From Pseudofrankia inefficax (lineage in GTDB: Bacteria > Actinomycetota > Actinomycetes > Frankiales > Frankiaceae), in NCBI RefSeq assembly GCF_000166135.1, contig NC_014666.1, forward strand, positions 6,200,001 through 6,264,000: DNA of 64,000 bases, written 5' to 3'. The position numbers and the translations under genes are program-made. Below are positions 1 to 8,939 of the stretch, in pieces (within the stretch, counting starts at the first letter, position 1; each line of letters starts with the position of its first letter). The notes below the pieces were generated by a model. It was not told the origin of the DNA. It worked only from the letters and a program-made list of their open reading frames with translations, and did not search any database.

Positions 1-2571
1 GACGTGCGGGGCCTGCCCCGGGGTCCCGGCAGCCGGCCGCGCTACTCGAACGCCCTCGTCGCGCTGGACGGCCTGGTGATCGTGGTCTCGATGCTGTTCA
101 TCATCTGGACCACCACCCTCAACGAGATCGTGGCCAGCGGCGTCGGCGGGATGGCGTTCGTCCTCGCCATGGCCCTCCCCCTGTGGGGCGTGCTCACCGT
201 GGTTCTGGCGATGCTGCTGGCGACCTTCCGCCGGCCGCGCAACGGGCGGTCGGTGGCACTGCTGATCGCGGGGCTCGCCGCGCTGGTCGCCCCCGACACC
301 GCCGTGGTCAGCCTGACCCTCGACGGCACCGAGAACCTCGCGCACACGGCGCCCTACTGGATCGGCCTGGCCGTCGGTCAGCCCCTGGTGGCCCTCGCGC
401 TCGTCGTCCCGGAGCGCAGCGGGCAGGCCGGTGCCCAGGAAACCGGTGACCGGGAGTCCGGTGATCAGAAGAACGCGGCGGCGGCGAGGCTGGGGAAAGG
501 CCTGGTCTGGCCGTGGGCCCACGTCTACGTGCCCTATCTCCCGCTCGGCGCCGCCGCGCTGCTCATCGTCGGGCTGGCGGTCAGCGGCACGACACTGGGC
601 GGCGCCTCGCTGTACCTGGCCCTGCTGCTGGCCACCCTGGTCACGCTTCGCCAGATCATCACGATGGCGGAGAACGTCCGGCTGCTCGCGACCCTGCAGT
701 CAACGCACGAACGGCTGCGCTACCAGGCGTTCCATGACGCACTCACCAACCTGCCGAACCGCGCGCTGTTCACCAGCGAGCTGGAACGGGCGATCGAGAA
801 CCACCGCGCCGAGCGGCAGGCGGTGATCGTGCTGTTCTGCGACCTGGACGACTTCAAGAGCATCAACGACACCCTGGGGCACGCGGCCGGCGACGACCTG
901 CTGCGCGCCGTCGCCGGCCGGCTGCGCGGCGCGGTGCGGGACGAGGACCTCGCGGCCCGGCTCGGCGGCGACGAGTTCGCCATCCTGCTCACCGACCTGG
1001 CCGGGGCGGGCGAGGCACGGATCACCGGCGAGCACACCGGGCGGCGGATCCTCGCCGTCATGCGCCAGCCGTTCACCGTCCGCGGGAGCCGGCGGTACGT
1101 GCGGGTCAGCATCGGCCTCGCGATCGCCGACGTCCAGGAGCCGGTGGACGACGCCGAGCAGCTGCTGCACCGGGCCGACACCGCGATGTACACCGCCAAA
1201 CACAGCCACAAGGGCGGTCTCGTCCTGTCACACGGCGGCGAGCCCGTGGCCACGAGCGTCGCGGCCACCATCGGCCCGTCGCTCACGCTCAAGCCGACGA
1301 CCGACGGCACCACCGGCGAACTCGCCGTCTGTTACCAGCCGATCCGCCGCCTGGCCGACGGCCAGGCCATCGGGGCCGAGGCGCTGCTCTGCTGGGTGCG
1401 GCCCTCCGGCTACCCGGTGCCGGCCCACGAGCTGCTCCGGGCCGCCGAGCGGGACGGCTCCATCGCCGAGCTGGAGACCCGCCTGCTCACCCGGGCCTGC
1501 CGAGAATTGCCCGCGGTCCGCGACCGGCTGCGTGCCCCGGTCCGGCTGCACGTCAACGTCTCCCCGAGCCGGGTGGGCGGCCGGGAGCTCGCCGACCTGG
1601 TCGAGGGAGCGCTGCGCCGTCACGGGCTGGACGCCGGCGCGCTGGTCCTGGAGGTCGCCGGCACCGCCCACATCCCGGACCTGGCCGCCGCCGAGACGAC
1701 GCTGCGCCGGCTGGTCGGCAGCGGGGTCGACATCGCGCTCGACGACGTCGGCGGCGCCGACACGTCGCTCGCCGCGCTCTACCAGCTGCCGCTGCGCCTC
1801 CTGAAGCTGGACGCCCTCCTCTCCGCCGACCTGGTGACCGCGCGGCCGTCGCCCTGGCCGAGCCTGCCGTCCGCCCGGGCCGCCGTCATCGGCTTCGCCG
1901 CCGCGACCGGACTGGCGGTGGGCGCCGACGGCATCGAGACGCCCACCCAGCTGGAGGACCTGCGCGCGGCCGGCTGCGGGTTCGGGCAGGGCAGCCTGCT
2001 CGGCCCGCCGCGGACGCTGGAGCTTCTGGCGGCCGCCCCCGGCCGCCCCGGCCCGATCTCCGACGGGCACGGCACCCCGCGGTCGGCCCGTTCCCAGGCC
2101 GGGGAGACCGAACGGCCGGGCCCGAACGCCGGGCTGCGCGGGCCCGCCGACCCACGGCCGCGTCCCGACGGTCGCGGCCGCGCGCCGCCGGCCGCCCACG
2201 CGCACGCCCGCGGGTCGAGACCACCTGCCCTGACCTGCGCACCTCCTCATAGACTGTCCCTGGCCACCAGAGACAGCGGGGGGTGTCGCCTGTGCGCCGG
2301 CTTGGTTCCCAATACGTCCTGCACGCCCCACTGGGCCGTGGCGCGAGCGGCGAGGTCTGGCGCGGCGTCCGCGAGGCGGACGGCAGCCCGGTCGCCGTCA
2401 AGATCCTGCGGGCCGAGCTCACCGAGGACCCCGAGGTCGTCGAACGCTTCCTGCGCGAGCGCAGGGTGCTGCTCGGCTTCGAACACCCGCATCTCGTCAG
2501 GGTGCGTGACCTGGTCGCCGAGGGCGACACCCTGGCGATCGTCATGGACCTGGTCGAGGGCACCGACCTGA
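1..2571 (+). CDS. Membrane GGDEF-EAL c-di-GMP signalling protein (5' partial)
   Basis: The reading frame is open to the left edge. A GTG at position 4 is the first visible start, but the paralogue at 4012-6393 has about 175 more N-terminal residues with membrane segments, so the true start is probably outside the window. Hydrophobic helices lie in the first 230 residues. A GGDEF domain follows, with an intact GGDEF motif at about bases 964-978 and an RxxD product-inhibition site five residues before it. The EAL domain keeps EAL (bases 1378-1386), the VN-S asparagine, the DD pair and the lysine, but the usual AEGxET loop reads ADGIET, a Glu-to-Asp change. The protein may make and/or break c-di-GMP at the membrane. 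After the EAL domain (about base 2035) the frame runs on as a Pro/Arg-rich tail and overlaps the kinase start by 289 bp. The real end is therefore uncertain. Confidence 0.85.
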   Translation, partial: DVRGLPRGPGSRPRYSNALVALDGLVIVVSMLFIIWTTTLNEIVASGVGGMAFVLAMALPLWGVLTVVLAMLLATFRRPRNGRSVALLIAGLAALVAPDTAVVSLTLDGTENLAHTAPYWIGLAVGQPLVALALVVPERSGQAGAQETGDRESGDQKNAAAARLGKGLVWPWAHVYVPYLPLGAAALLIVGLAVSGTTLGGASLYLALLLATLVTLRQIITMAENVRLLATLQSTHERLRYQAFHDALTNLPNRALFTSELERAIENHRAERQAVIVLFCDLDDFKSINDTLGHAAGDDLLRAVAGRLRGAVRDEDLAARLGGDEFAILLTDLAGAGEARITGEHTGRRILAVMRQPFTVRGSRRYVRVSIGLAIADVQEPVDDAEQLLHRADTAMYTAKHSHKGGLVLSHGGEPVATSVAATIGPSLTLKPTTDGTTGELAVCYQPIRRLADGQAIGAEALLCWVRPSGYPVPAHELLRAAERDGSIAELETRLLTRACRELPAVRDRLRAPVRLHVNVSPSRVGGRELADLVEGALRRHGLDAGALVLEVAGTAHIPDLAAAETTLRRLVGSGVDIALDDVGGADTSLAALYQLPLRLLKLDALLSADLVTARPSPWPSLPSARAAVIGFAAATGLAVGADGIETPTQLEDLRAAGCGFGQGSLLGPPRTLELLAAAPGRPGPISDGHGTPRSARSQAGETERPGPNAGLRGPADPRPRPDGRGRAPPAAHAHARGSRPPALTCAPPHRLSLATRDSGGCRLCAGLVPNTSCTPHWAVARAARSGAASARRTAARSPSRSCGPSSPRTPRSSNASCASAGCCSASNTRISSGCVTWSPRATPWRSSWTWSRAPT

Positions 2572-4052
2572 GGCGCTACCTGCGCGCGTCAGGACCGCTC
2601 GACCCGACGGCCGCGGTCGGGCTGACCGACCAGGTTCTGGACGCCCTCACCGTCGTGCACGGCCAGGGTGTGGTCCACCGGGACGTCAAGCCGGAGAACA
2701 TCCTCGTCGACACCACCGATCCCGGCCGCCCCCAGGCGATGCTCACCGACTTCGGGATCGCCCGGCTCACCTACGGCGCGGCGATCACCCGGCGAACCGG
2801 CCTGATCGGTACCCCGCGATACATGGCGCCGGAGCTGTCCGGGCAGACGCGGGCCACCCCCGCCGCCGACCTGTACAGCCTCGGCATCGTCCTCTACGAG
2901 CTGCTCAGCGGCCGGGCGCCGTTCGACGCCGACCATCCGATCGCGATGCTGCGCGCGCACCTGGAGCAGTCGCCCGCGCCGCTCGACGGCCTGCCCGGGA
3001 CACTGTGGCCCACGCTCGCACGGCTGCTCGCCAAGAGCCCGACCGACCGTCCGGCGACGGCCGGCGAGGCCCGCGTCGAGCTCACGACCGCGCTGACCGC
3101 CACCCCGTCCCCCGGCCAGGCCACCGGCCCGCGCCTAGCCGTCCCCGTTACCGGTGCCGTCGCCGGTGCGGCGGCCGCACCGCCCGAGCACGACGAGACC
3201 GTCCTGTCGCCCCGGCCCGACGGGTTCCCGCCGCCGCTGGGCGAGATGACGTCCGAGACCGCGCTCGCCACGCCGGCTCCCGCGCCCGCCGCGGCGGGCG
3301 GCCCGGAAGCCGATCCCGCGCCCGCTCGGCCGGCCGGCGCGAGGCGCCCCGCGCGGCTGATCTGGGCGGCGGTCCTCGCGGCGGCCGTCATCCTCACCGC
3401 CGGGTCGTGGGCCCTCGCGGCGGCCGTCGGCGGCGATCACGGCTCGGGCGGCGCCACGCCCCTCGCGGCCACACGCCCCGCCGCCACGGCCCCGCCGGCC
3501 ACGACCGCGACTGGTGACGCCGTCCCGGCTGTCGGGCCGAGCGCCTCGGCCGCCACCGGCCCGGCCAGCCGGCCCAACCACGCGCAGGCCGCCGACACCC
3601 CGGCCTCGGGGCAGGTCCAGCCGGCCGAGGACGACCACGCGACCGTGCCCGACGTACGGAAGCTGAGCCTCGACCAGGCCTCCGCCACCCTGAAGCAGGC
3701 CGGGTTCGGCAACCTGCCCTACCTGTACGGCTGCTACGCGGACAGCCCCGCCGACACCGTCGTCCGCCAGGACCCGGTGTCCGGTACCCGCGCCGTGCGC
3801 ACCGACCCGGTCCACCTCTACCTGGAGGCGAACAACTGCGGGACGGTCCCCGACGTCCGCGGCCTGACCCTCGACGGCGCGGCCACCTCCCTCAAGGCCC
3901 ACGGGCTCACCAACATCCCGTACGTGTACAAGTGCCTGGGCTCGCCGACCGCCGGCGTCGTCGTCAGCCAGGCTCCCGCCCCCGGCACGAACCAGCTCGC
4001 CACCGAACCCGTCAGCCTCGAACTGCAGGCCGACAACTGCGCCCGGTCCTGA
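2283..4052 (+). CDS. PknB-type Ser/Thr protein kinase with two PASTA repeats
   Basis: This is a 589-residue membrane kinase. The catalytic domain (about 11-270) has the glycine loop LGRGASGEV, the ATP lysine K40, HRDVKPEN with catalytic D134, DFG, and an activation loop (TRRTGLIGT) leading to APE. A Pro/Ala linker is followed by one transmembrane helix (about 359-381) and a second low-complexity stretch. Two extracellular PASTA repeats follow (about 452-519 and 520-588), each opening with VPDVR. PASTA domains of this family bind peptidoglycan fragments or muropeptides, so the protein probably senses the cell wall. Each PASTA repeat carries two cysteines at matching positions, which suggests a disulfide. 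The GTG at 2283 gives the full kinase N-terminus. The start lies inside the run-on frame of the preceding gene, and the 3' end overlaps the convergent neighbour by 41 bp. Confidence 0.93.
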   Translation: MSPVRRLGSQYVLHAPLGRGASGEVWRGVREADGSPVAVKILRAELTEDPEVVERFLRERRVLLGFEHPHLVRVRDLVAEGDTLAIVMDLVEGTDLRRYLRASGPLDPTAAVGLTDQVLDALTVVHGQGVVHRDVKPENILVDTTDPGRPQAMLTDFGIARLTYGAAITRRTGLIGTPRYMAPELSGQTRATPAADLYSLGIVLYELLSGRAPFDADHPIAMLRAHLEQSPAPLDGLPGTLWPTLARLLAKSPTDRPATAGEARVELTTALTATPSPGQATGPRLAVPVTGAVAGAAAAPPEHDETVLSPRPDGFPPPLGEMTSETALATPAPAPAAAGGPEADPAPARPAGARRPARLIWAAVLAAAVILTAGSWALAAAVGGDHGSGGATPLAATRPAATAPPATTATGDAVPAVGPSASAATGPASRPNHAQAADTPASGQVQPAEDDHATVPDVRKLSLDQASATLKQAGFGNLPYLYGCYADSPADTVVRQDPVSGTRAVRTDPVHLYLEANNCGTVPDVRGLTLDGAATSLKAHGLTNIPYVYKCLGSPTAGVVVSQAPAPGTNQLATEPVSLELQADNCARS

Positions 4053-6393
4053 CCCCGCCGAACAGGCGTCCGGACGCGAGCGCGCAGCCGAGCTCGCGGA
4101 CGCGGGCGGCCGCCGCCTCGTCGTCCACCCCGGCGGCGACCACCGTCAGGCCCAGCTGGCGAACAGCCGTCAGCAGGGCATTGAGCAGGATGGCGGTCCG
4201 CGGCTCGTGCCGGCTGCCGACGACCACCTCGGTGAACGACGGATCCAGCACGACGATGTCCGCCGGCAGGACGCGCAACGCGGCCAGGGACGTGTCGTAG
4301 CGGCCCAGATGGGCCAGCGAGACCGACATGCCCAGCGCGCGCAGGTGATCGAGCTCGCGTGCCGCCGCGGCCAGGTCCGGCGCCTGGGAGGTCGCCTCGA
4401 CGCCGAGCACCAGATCCCCCGGACTCGTGCCCGTGACGTCGAGGGCCTCCAGCACCTCGCGGGTCGTCGCCTCGTCGGCGAACCGCTCCGCGGAGATCAC
4501 GACATGCACCGGCACCGGTCCGCCGGCCTGGCCGCGCAGCACGGAGGCGTGCCCGCAGGCCGCGCGCAGCAACTGGCTGTCCAGCGCGGGGACAAGGCCC
4601 GCCGACCGGGCCACGACAACCAGTCGGCTCGGCTGCACCGGGCCCAGGTCGGGATGCATCCAGGTGAGCCGGGCCTCGTGCGCGACGGTCACCCGGCTGG
4701 CGAGGTCGACGATCGGCCGATAGTCGACGTCGAGCGTGCCCCCGGCCCGGTCGCCGCGCAGTGCGGCGCCCAGCGCCGCGCGCAGGGCGCTGGGCGAACG
4801 CGGGCCGAGCAGCTCCGGCCCGTAGATCGTCAGCGTCCCGGCAGCGTTCGTCTTCGCGGTGTACATGGCGACGTCGGCCCGGTGCAGCAGTGCCTCCGGA
4901 CTGATCGGGCCGCTGTCCGGCTCCACGACGACCAGCCCGAGGCTCGCCCGGACGGTGCACTCACTGTCCGCGACGGTGATCGGCGCGCGGATCGCGTCGC
5001 CGACCCGGCGGCTGATCTGTTCGGGGTCGTCGGCCAGCGGCTCCAGCAGGATGGCGAACTCGTCGCCGCCGAGCCTCGCCACCGTGTCGCTGCCGCGCAC
5101 CGCGCCCAGCAGCCGGGCGGCGGTGACCCGCAGCAACTCGTCGCCGGCCGCATGACCGAGCGCGTCGTTGATGTGCTTGAAGTCGTCCAGATCGCAGTAG
5201 AGCAGCGCCAGCCGGTTCGGCGCCCGGTCCCGCCGGGCGAGCGCCTGGGCGAGCCGGTCGGCGAACAGGGCCCGGTTCGCCAGGCCCGTCAGCGGGTCGT
5301 GGAACGCCTGGCGGCGCAGGGCGAGCCGATCCTCCTCGACGCGGGTGACGAGGTTCGTGTTGTCCGCCATCGTGATCATCTGGCGGATCAGGGCCAGCAG
5401 GAAAAGCGCCAGCAGGGCCCACACCTCGCGCGGCATTCCGGGCTGTCTCGGCAGGTGCGTCAGCGTCACCGCGGCGGCGACCGGCAGCGGGACGTAGGGC
5501 AGCGCCGCGTGCCACCAGCGCCGCCGAGCGCCCGTGTCGGCGGTTTCTGACAGCGGCCCCACCGCGGTGGCCGCCGGGGGCGCGGGAGCCGGCGGCAGCA
5601 GGGTCGCTCCCGCGATCAGGAGGGGCCCGACGGCCATCCCGAGGTTCAGCACCGGCCGGCTGTCGCCCAGGCCGTGGATCGCGGAATACAGCGAGGCGAG
5701 CGTCGACAGGGCGAAGGCCAGCTCACCGCCCCCGAGCAGCAGCAACCCGAGCGGACGGCGCGGCCGCCGGAACGCCGCGAGGAGGATCACCGCCACGACG
5801 AGCGTCTGGCCGATGCCGGTGGAGATGAAGTAATAGATCGCCGAGGACCGTGGCCCGGCGCCGAGAGCACGGTCGAGCACGAGGATCCAGGCGATCAGCG
5901 CGAGCGCCCCGGTCACGATCACGCTGTCGAGCGCGGCCACGAGATGCCAGCGCCGGCCCGGCAGCGCGTCCCTCCCGCGCAGGCCTATGTCGTAGGGATC
6001 GGCCGGATAGAGCATCAGCCCGGCCAGCCCGCACAGCCAGGGCAGGATCGGGGCCACCAGCAGGACGCCGTTCTTCGGCGTCGGGATGGCGCGTTCGGTG
6101 CCCAGGTTGCCGAGCAGGACGAGGGTGCCGATGAGGGCCCCGCCTAGCAGCATCGCTCCCATCAGCGCGCGCCAGAGCCGTTCCACGCCGCGTTGGCGGC
6201 TCGCCGCCCACAGGCACAGTCCGCCTCCGCCCAGCAGACCGACGGACAGGCTGACCCGCAGCAGGGCCAACGCCTGATCGACCGGCAGGATGACCGCGCA
6301 CAGCATCAGCACCAGCGAGTAGACGACCGTGGCGACGGCGAACCGCCGCGCGCCGCTACCGGCCCGCGCCGAGACTGCCGCACCATCACCCAT
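4012..6393 (-). CDS. Membrane GGDEF protein with degenerate EAL domain
   Basis: This 793-residue paralogue of the first gene has about nine or ten hydrophobic helices in the first 380 residues. A GGDEF domain follows with intact VARLGGDEF and an RxxD inhibition site, then an EAL-like domain. The EAL domain looks inactive: EAL reads EAR, the VN-S asparagine is missing, the DDFG region reads AHLG, KID reads VLD and the AEGxE loop reads AAGVD. I infer a diguanylate cyclase whose EAL part serves only for binding or structure. The start at 6393 is chosen because an AGGAGG sequence lies about 13 bases upstream; a GTG at 6495 would add 34 atypical residues. The 3' end overlaps the kinase tail to tail. 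Confidence 0.88.
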   Translation of the reverse strand: MGDGAAVSARAGSGARRFAVATVVYSLVLMLCAVILPVDQALALLRVSLSVGLLGGGGLCLWAASRQRGVERLWRALMGAMLLGGALIGTLVLLGNLGTERAIPTPKNGVLLVAPILPWLCGLAGLMLYPADPYDIGLRGRDALPGRRWHLVAALDSVIVTGALALIAWILVLDRALGAGPRSSAIYYFISTGIGQTLVVAVILLAAFRRPRRPLGLLLLGGGELAFALSTLASLYSAIHGLGDSRPVLNLGMAVGPLLIAGATLLPPAPAPPAATAVGPLSETADTGARRRWWHAALPYVPLPVAAAVTLTHLPRQPGMPREVWALLALFLLALIRQMITMADNTNLVTRVEEDRLALRRQAFHDPLTGLANRALFADRLAQALARRDRAPNRLALLYCDLDDFKHINDALGHAAGDELLRVTAARLLGAVRGSDTVARLGGDEFAILLEPLADDPEQISRRVGDAIRAPITVADSECTVRASLGLVVVEPDSGPISPEALLHRADVAMYTAKTNAAGTLTIYGPELLGPRSPSALRAALGAALRGDRAGGTLDVDYRPIVDLASRVTVAHEARLTWMHPDLGPVQPSRLVVVARSAGLVPALDSQLLRAACGHASVLRGQAGGPVPVHVVISAERFADEATTREVLEALDVTGTSPGDLVLGVEATSQAPDLAAAARELDHLRALGMSVSLAHLGRYDTSLAALRVLPADIVVLDPSFTEVVVGSRHEPRTAILLNALLTAVRQLGLTVVAAGVDDEAAAARVRELGCALASGRLFGGVRTGRSCRPAVRG

Positions 6394-6486
6394 GACCGGC
6401 CGAGCTCCTCCTGGCCAGCAGGCAGGCGCGAACGGGGCGCCGAGCCGCCGCCGGCCTCCGGTCAACCCATTCCCCGCACTGCACGT

Positions 6487-6528
6487 AGGGAACACAAATA
6501 GTTACCTAAAGTGAACAGTTGCGAACGG
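6487..6528 (-). promoter_or_regulatory. Possible promoter of the GGDEF/EAL-like gene
   Basis: This short AT-rich stretch in very GC-rich DNA lies between the TetR gene and the GGDEF gene. Read on the minus strand it holds a TAACTA -10-like hexamer (6499-6504). A -10 here would place transcription start near 6492, which excludes the GTG at 6495 and supports the ATG at 6393. The assignment rests on base composition and position only. Confidence 0.3.
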
Positions 6529-6542
6529 GGCCGCGGCGCGGG

Positions 6543-7121
6543 TCAGCCGCCCGCGCCGCCGAGGACCACCCGCACGACCAGGTCGGCGTCGTCGGCCGTC
6601 GGTGGTTCCTGCCGGCTGAGCACGCGGTAGAGCAACGAGCCGATGAGCACGCCGGCGATCGTCGGCACCGGGGCCTGCGGCCCGAGCTGCCCCGCCACCC
6701 GGGCCAGCTCCAGCCGGTCGCGCAACAGCTGCTCGTGTGGCGCGGTGAACCGCTCGTACAGCACGTCGGCGACGGCATGGTCCTCCGCCGTGGCCGCGGT
6801 GAGGGCGAGGATGAGGCTGGTGCCCACGCCGGAGGCCAGCCGCGACGTCCAGTCGCGCAGCCAGGCCCGCAGGTCGGCCTCGATGTCCCCCGTGTCGGGC
6901 GGCGCGACCAGCGGCGGCGCGAGGCCGCCCTCCAGTGCCGCGTCGGCGACGACGGCACCCTTCGAGCCCCACCAGCGGTAGATCGTCTGCTTGCCGACGC
7001 CGGCTCGGGCAGCGATGGCGTCGATCGTCAGCCGCTCGTACCCGCGTTCGAGCAGCAGGTCACGGGCCGCGTCGAGGATCGCGAGCCGCGAGCTCTCACT
7101 GCGCCGCCGCCCGCCTGTCAT
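6543..7121 (-). CDS. TetR/AcrR-family repressor
   Basis: A 192-residue one-component regulator. The N-terminal TetR helix-turn-helix (about 10-55) shows the typical pattern AARDLLLERGYERLTIDAIA followed by GVGKQTIYRWWGSKG. The C-terminal ligand domain is mostly helical and resembles the TetR_C families of actinobacteria. The gene is transcribed away from the SDR gene at 7232, and the 110-bp gap between them holds an inverted repeat plus a tandem repeat that look like its operator. It most likely represses that SDR operon and itself until a small ligand binds. The ATG at 7121 is preceded by an AAAGGG sequence. The ligand is unknown. Confidence 0.9.
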   Translation of the reverse strand: MTGGRRRSESSRLAILDAARDLLLERGYERLTIDAIAARAGVGKQTIYRWWGSKGAVVADAALEGGLAPPLVAPPDTGDIEADLRAWLRDWTSRLASGVGTSLILALTAATAEDHAVADVLYERFTAPHEQLLRDRLELARVAGQLGPQAPVPTIAGVLIGSLLYRVLSRQEPPTADDADLVVRVVLGGAGG

Positions 7122-7171
7122 CCCTTTGAGTCTAGAAGCGGCCCGACGCGACCCGCGGGCGTATAGTCCCG

Positions 7172-7210
7172 TTTCCGAGACTGGTCGTCTCGAAACTGGT
7201 GGTCTCGAAA
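7172..7210. promoter_or_regulatory. Candidate TetR operator (inverted plus tandem repeat)
   Basis: An inverted repeat at 7172-7195 pairs TTCCGAGAC with GTCTCGAAA around a 5-base spacer (8 of 9 pairs). Its right half begins a tandem direct repeat, CTGGTCGTCTCGAAA (7181-7195) and CTGGTGGTCTCGAAA (7196-7210), 14 of 15 identical. It lies between the divergent TetR and SDR genes and ends 21 bp before the SDR start, the expected place for a repressor site. Confidence 0.6.
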
Positions 7211-7231
7211 GCGGACGTTTGGAGCACGGGC

Positions 7232-8074
7232 ATGCCGAACGAGGTACTGGTGGTCATCGGCACGGGGGGCATGGGCGCCGCCGTCGCCCATCGCGTCGGC
7301 ACCGGCAAGGCGGTGCTGCTGGCCGACTACGACGAGACCGCGCTGAGCGCCGTCGCCGAGGTCCTGCGCGACGAGGGCCAGCGGGTGACGACGCAGGTCG
7401 TGGACGTCTCGTCCCGGGAGTCGGTGTACGCGCTCGCGCGGGCCGCCGCGGCCCTCGGCCCGGTCCGGCACGTCGTCCACACCGCCGGGCTCTCCCCCGC
7501 GCAGGCGCCGGTCGACGCGATCCTGAAGGTCGACCTGCTCGGCACCGCGCTGGTGCTCGACGCGTTCGCCGAGGTCATCGCGGTGGGCGGCGCAGGCGTG
7601 ATGATCTCCAGCATGTCCGGCTACCTCGCTCCCCCGCCGGCCCGCGAGATCGAGGCCGCCCTCGCCAACACCGCGACCGACGAGCTGCTGGCGCTGCCGT
7701 TCACGGCCGCCGACGCGTTCCCGAGCCCGGGCTACGCCTACTCCTTCGCGAAGCGGGCCAACCAGCTGCGGGTGCGGGCGGCGAGCGTCGCGTGGGGCGG
7801 GCGGGGCGCCCGGGTCAACTCGATCAGCCCCGGTGTCATCTCGACCAAGATGGGCCAGCAGGAGCTCGCGACCGAGTCGGGCGCCGGCATGCGCGCGATG
7901 GTGGCGGCCTCCGGGACCGGCCGGCTCGGCTCGCCGGACGACATCGCCGCCGCCGCCGAGTTCCTCCTGTCGGACGCGGCCTCGTTCGTCACCGGGATCG
8001 ACCTGCTGGTCGACGGCGGAGCTGTCGCCGCGGTCTCGACGGGCCGGGTCGACCTGTTCGCCGGGAGGAGCTGA
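7232..8074 (+). CDS. Short-chain dehydrogenase/reductase (SDR)
   Basis: A 280-residue classical-type SDR. It has a glycine-rich nucleotide-binding motif near the N-terminus (VVIGTGGMGAAVA), a VDVSS acidic stretch, HTAG in place of the usual NNAG, a catalytic serine in SSMSGY, and the YSFAK tyrosine/lysine pair. SDRs of this type oxidise or reduce alcohols and ketones with NAD(P). The substrate cannot be read from the sequence. The ATG at 7232 is chosen because GGAG lies seven bases upstream; the frame stays open farther back into the operator region. It is probably controlled by the divergent TetR. It is followed 94 bp later by a second SDR, so the two may act on the same compound. Confidence 0.88.
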   Translation: MPNEVLVVIGTGGMGAAVAHRVGTGKAVLLADYDETALSAVAEVLRDEGQRVTTQVVDVSSRESVYALARAAAALGPVRHVVHTAGLSPAQAPVDAILKVDLLGTALVLDAFAEVIAVGGAGVMISSMSGYLAPPPAREIEAALANTATDELLALPFTAADAFPSPGYAYSFAKRANQLRVRAASVAWGGRGARVNSISPGVISTKMGQQELATESGAGMRAMVAASGTGRLGSPDDIAAAAEFLLSDAASFVTGIDLLVDGGAVAAVSTGRVDLFAGRS

Positions 8075-8168
8075 CCGAGATCTGGCGCCTGAGGCCGGTT
8101 GCGGGCACCGTGTCTGCCGGGGAAGCAGCTCTCCCGCGGAAGTCAGCCGAGGGCAGGAGGAACCAGCC

Positions 8169-8939
8169 GTGCAGGTTGATCTCGCCGGCAAGGTCGCGCT
8201 CGTCACTGGGGCGTCGCAGGGCATCGGTGCCGCCATCGCGAGGGCGTTCGCCGAGAACGGCGCCAAGGTGATGCTGAGCTCGCGCAAGCGGGAGGGCCTG
8301 GAGAAGGCGGCGGCCTCGATCGACGGCGAGGTCGCGATCCACCCGGCGCACGCCGGCAGTCCGGCGGCTGCCGAGGAGACCGTCGCCGCGGCCCTCGCGA
8401 CGTTCGGCCGCCTCGACATCCTGGTCAACAACGCCGCCACCAGCCCGTACGCGGGCCCGCTGATCGACATCGACCTGCCGCGGTTCGACAAGACCGTCGA
8501 GGTCAACCTGCGCGCGCCGCTCGTCTGGACCCAGCAGGCCTGGCGGCAGTGGCAGTCCGAGCACGGCGGCAGCGTCCTGAACATCGCCTCGATCGGCGCG
8601 ATGAAGTACGGCGGCCCGATCGGCGCCTACGACATGACCAAGGCCGGTCTGGTCCACCTGACCAAGCACCTCGCGACCGAGCTCGGGCCACGTGTCCGGG
8701 TCAACGCCCTCGCCCCGGGCCTCGTCCAGACCAACTTCGCCCGTTACCTGTGGGAGGGCAGAGGCGCGGACCCGGCCGAGGCCGCCTGGCCCTGGCCGAT
8801 GGCGCGACTGGGCCAGCCCGCGGACATCGCGTCGGCTGCCCTGTGGCTGTCCAGCGAGCACGCGGGCTGGATCACCGGGGAGGTCCTCGTCGTGGACGGC
8901 GGCTCCCTGCTCGGCTCGGGGGTCACCCCGGCGGGCTGA
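8169..8939 (+). CDS. Short-chain dehydrogenase/reductase (SDR), FabG-like
   Basis: A 256-residue classical SDR with TGASQGIG cofactor binding, NNAAT, a catalytic Ser in NIASIG, YDMTK, and a C-terminal VVDGG typical of FabG-like enzymes. The GTG at 8169 has a strong AGGAGG at 8155-8160, eight bases upstream, whereas the open frame itself runs on upstream into the previous SDR. The pattern fits a 3-hydroxyacyl or hydroxy-ring dehydrogenase, but the substrate is not determined. It lies downstream of the SDR at 7232 in the same direction and may be co-transcribed under the TetR regulator. Confidence 0.9.
   Translation: MQVDLAGKVALVTGASQGIGAAIARAFAENGAKVMLSSRKREGLEKAAASIDGEVAIHPAHAGSPAAAEETVAAALATFGRLDILVNNAATSPYAGPLIDIDLPRFDKTVEVNLRAPLVWTQQAWRQWQSEHGGSVLNIASIGAMKYGGPIGAYDMTKAGLVHLTKHLATELGPRVRVNALAPGLVQTNFARYLWEGRGADPAEAAWPWPMARLGQPADIASAALWLSSEHAGWITGEVLVVDGGSLLGSGVTPAG

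Noticed and set aside
1228-2331. A minus-strand open frame opposite the EAL domain
   Set aside because: It is antisense to a conserved domain and its product is repetitive and without motifs.
7131-7136. TCTAGA upstream of the TetR gene at 6543-7121
   Set aside because: It shares the six-base core with the island operator but lacks the flanking AT-rich palindrome, and lies outside the catabolic island.
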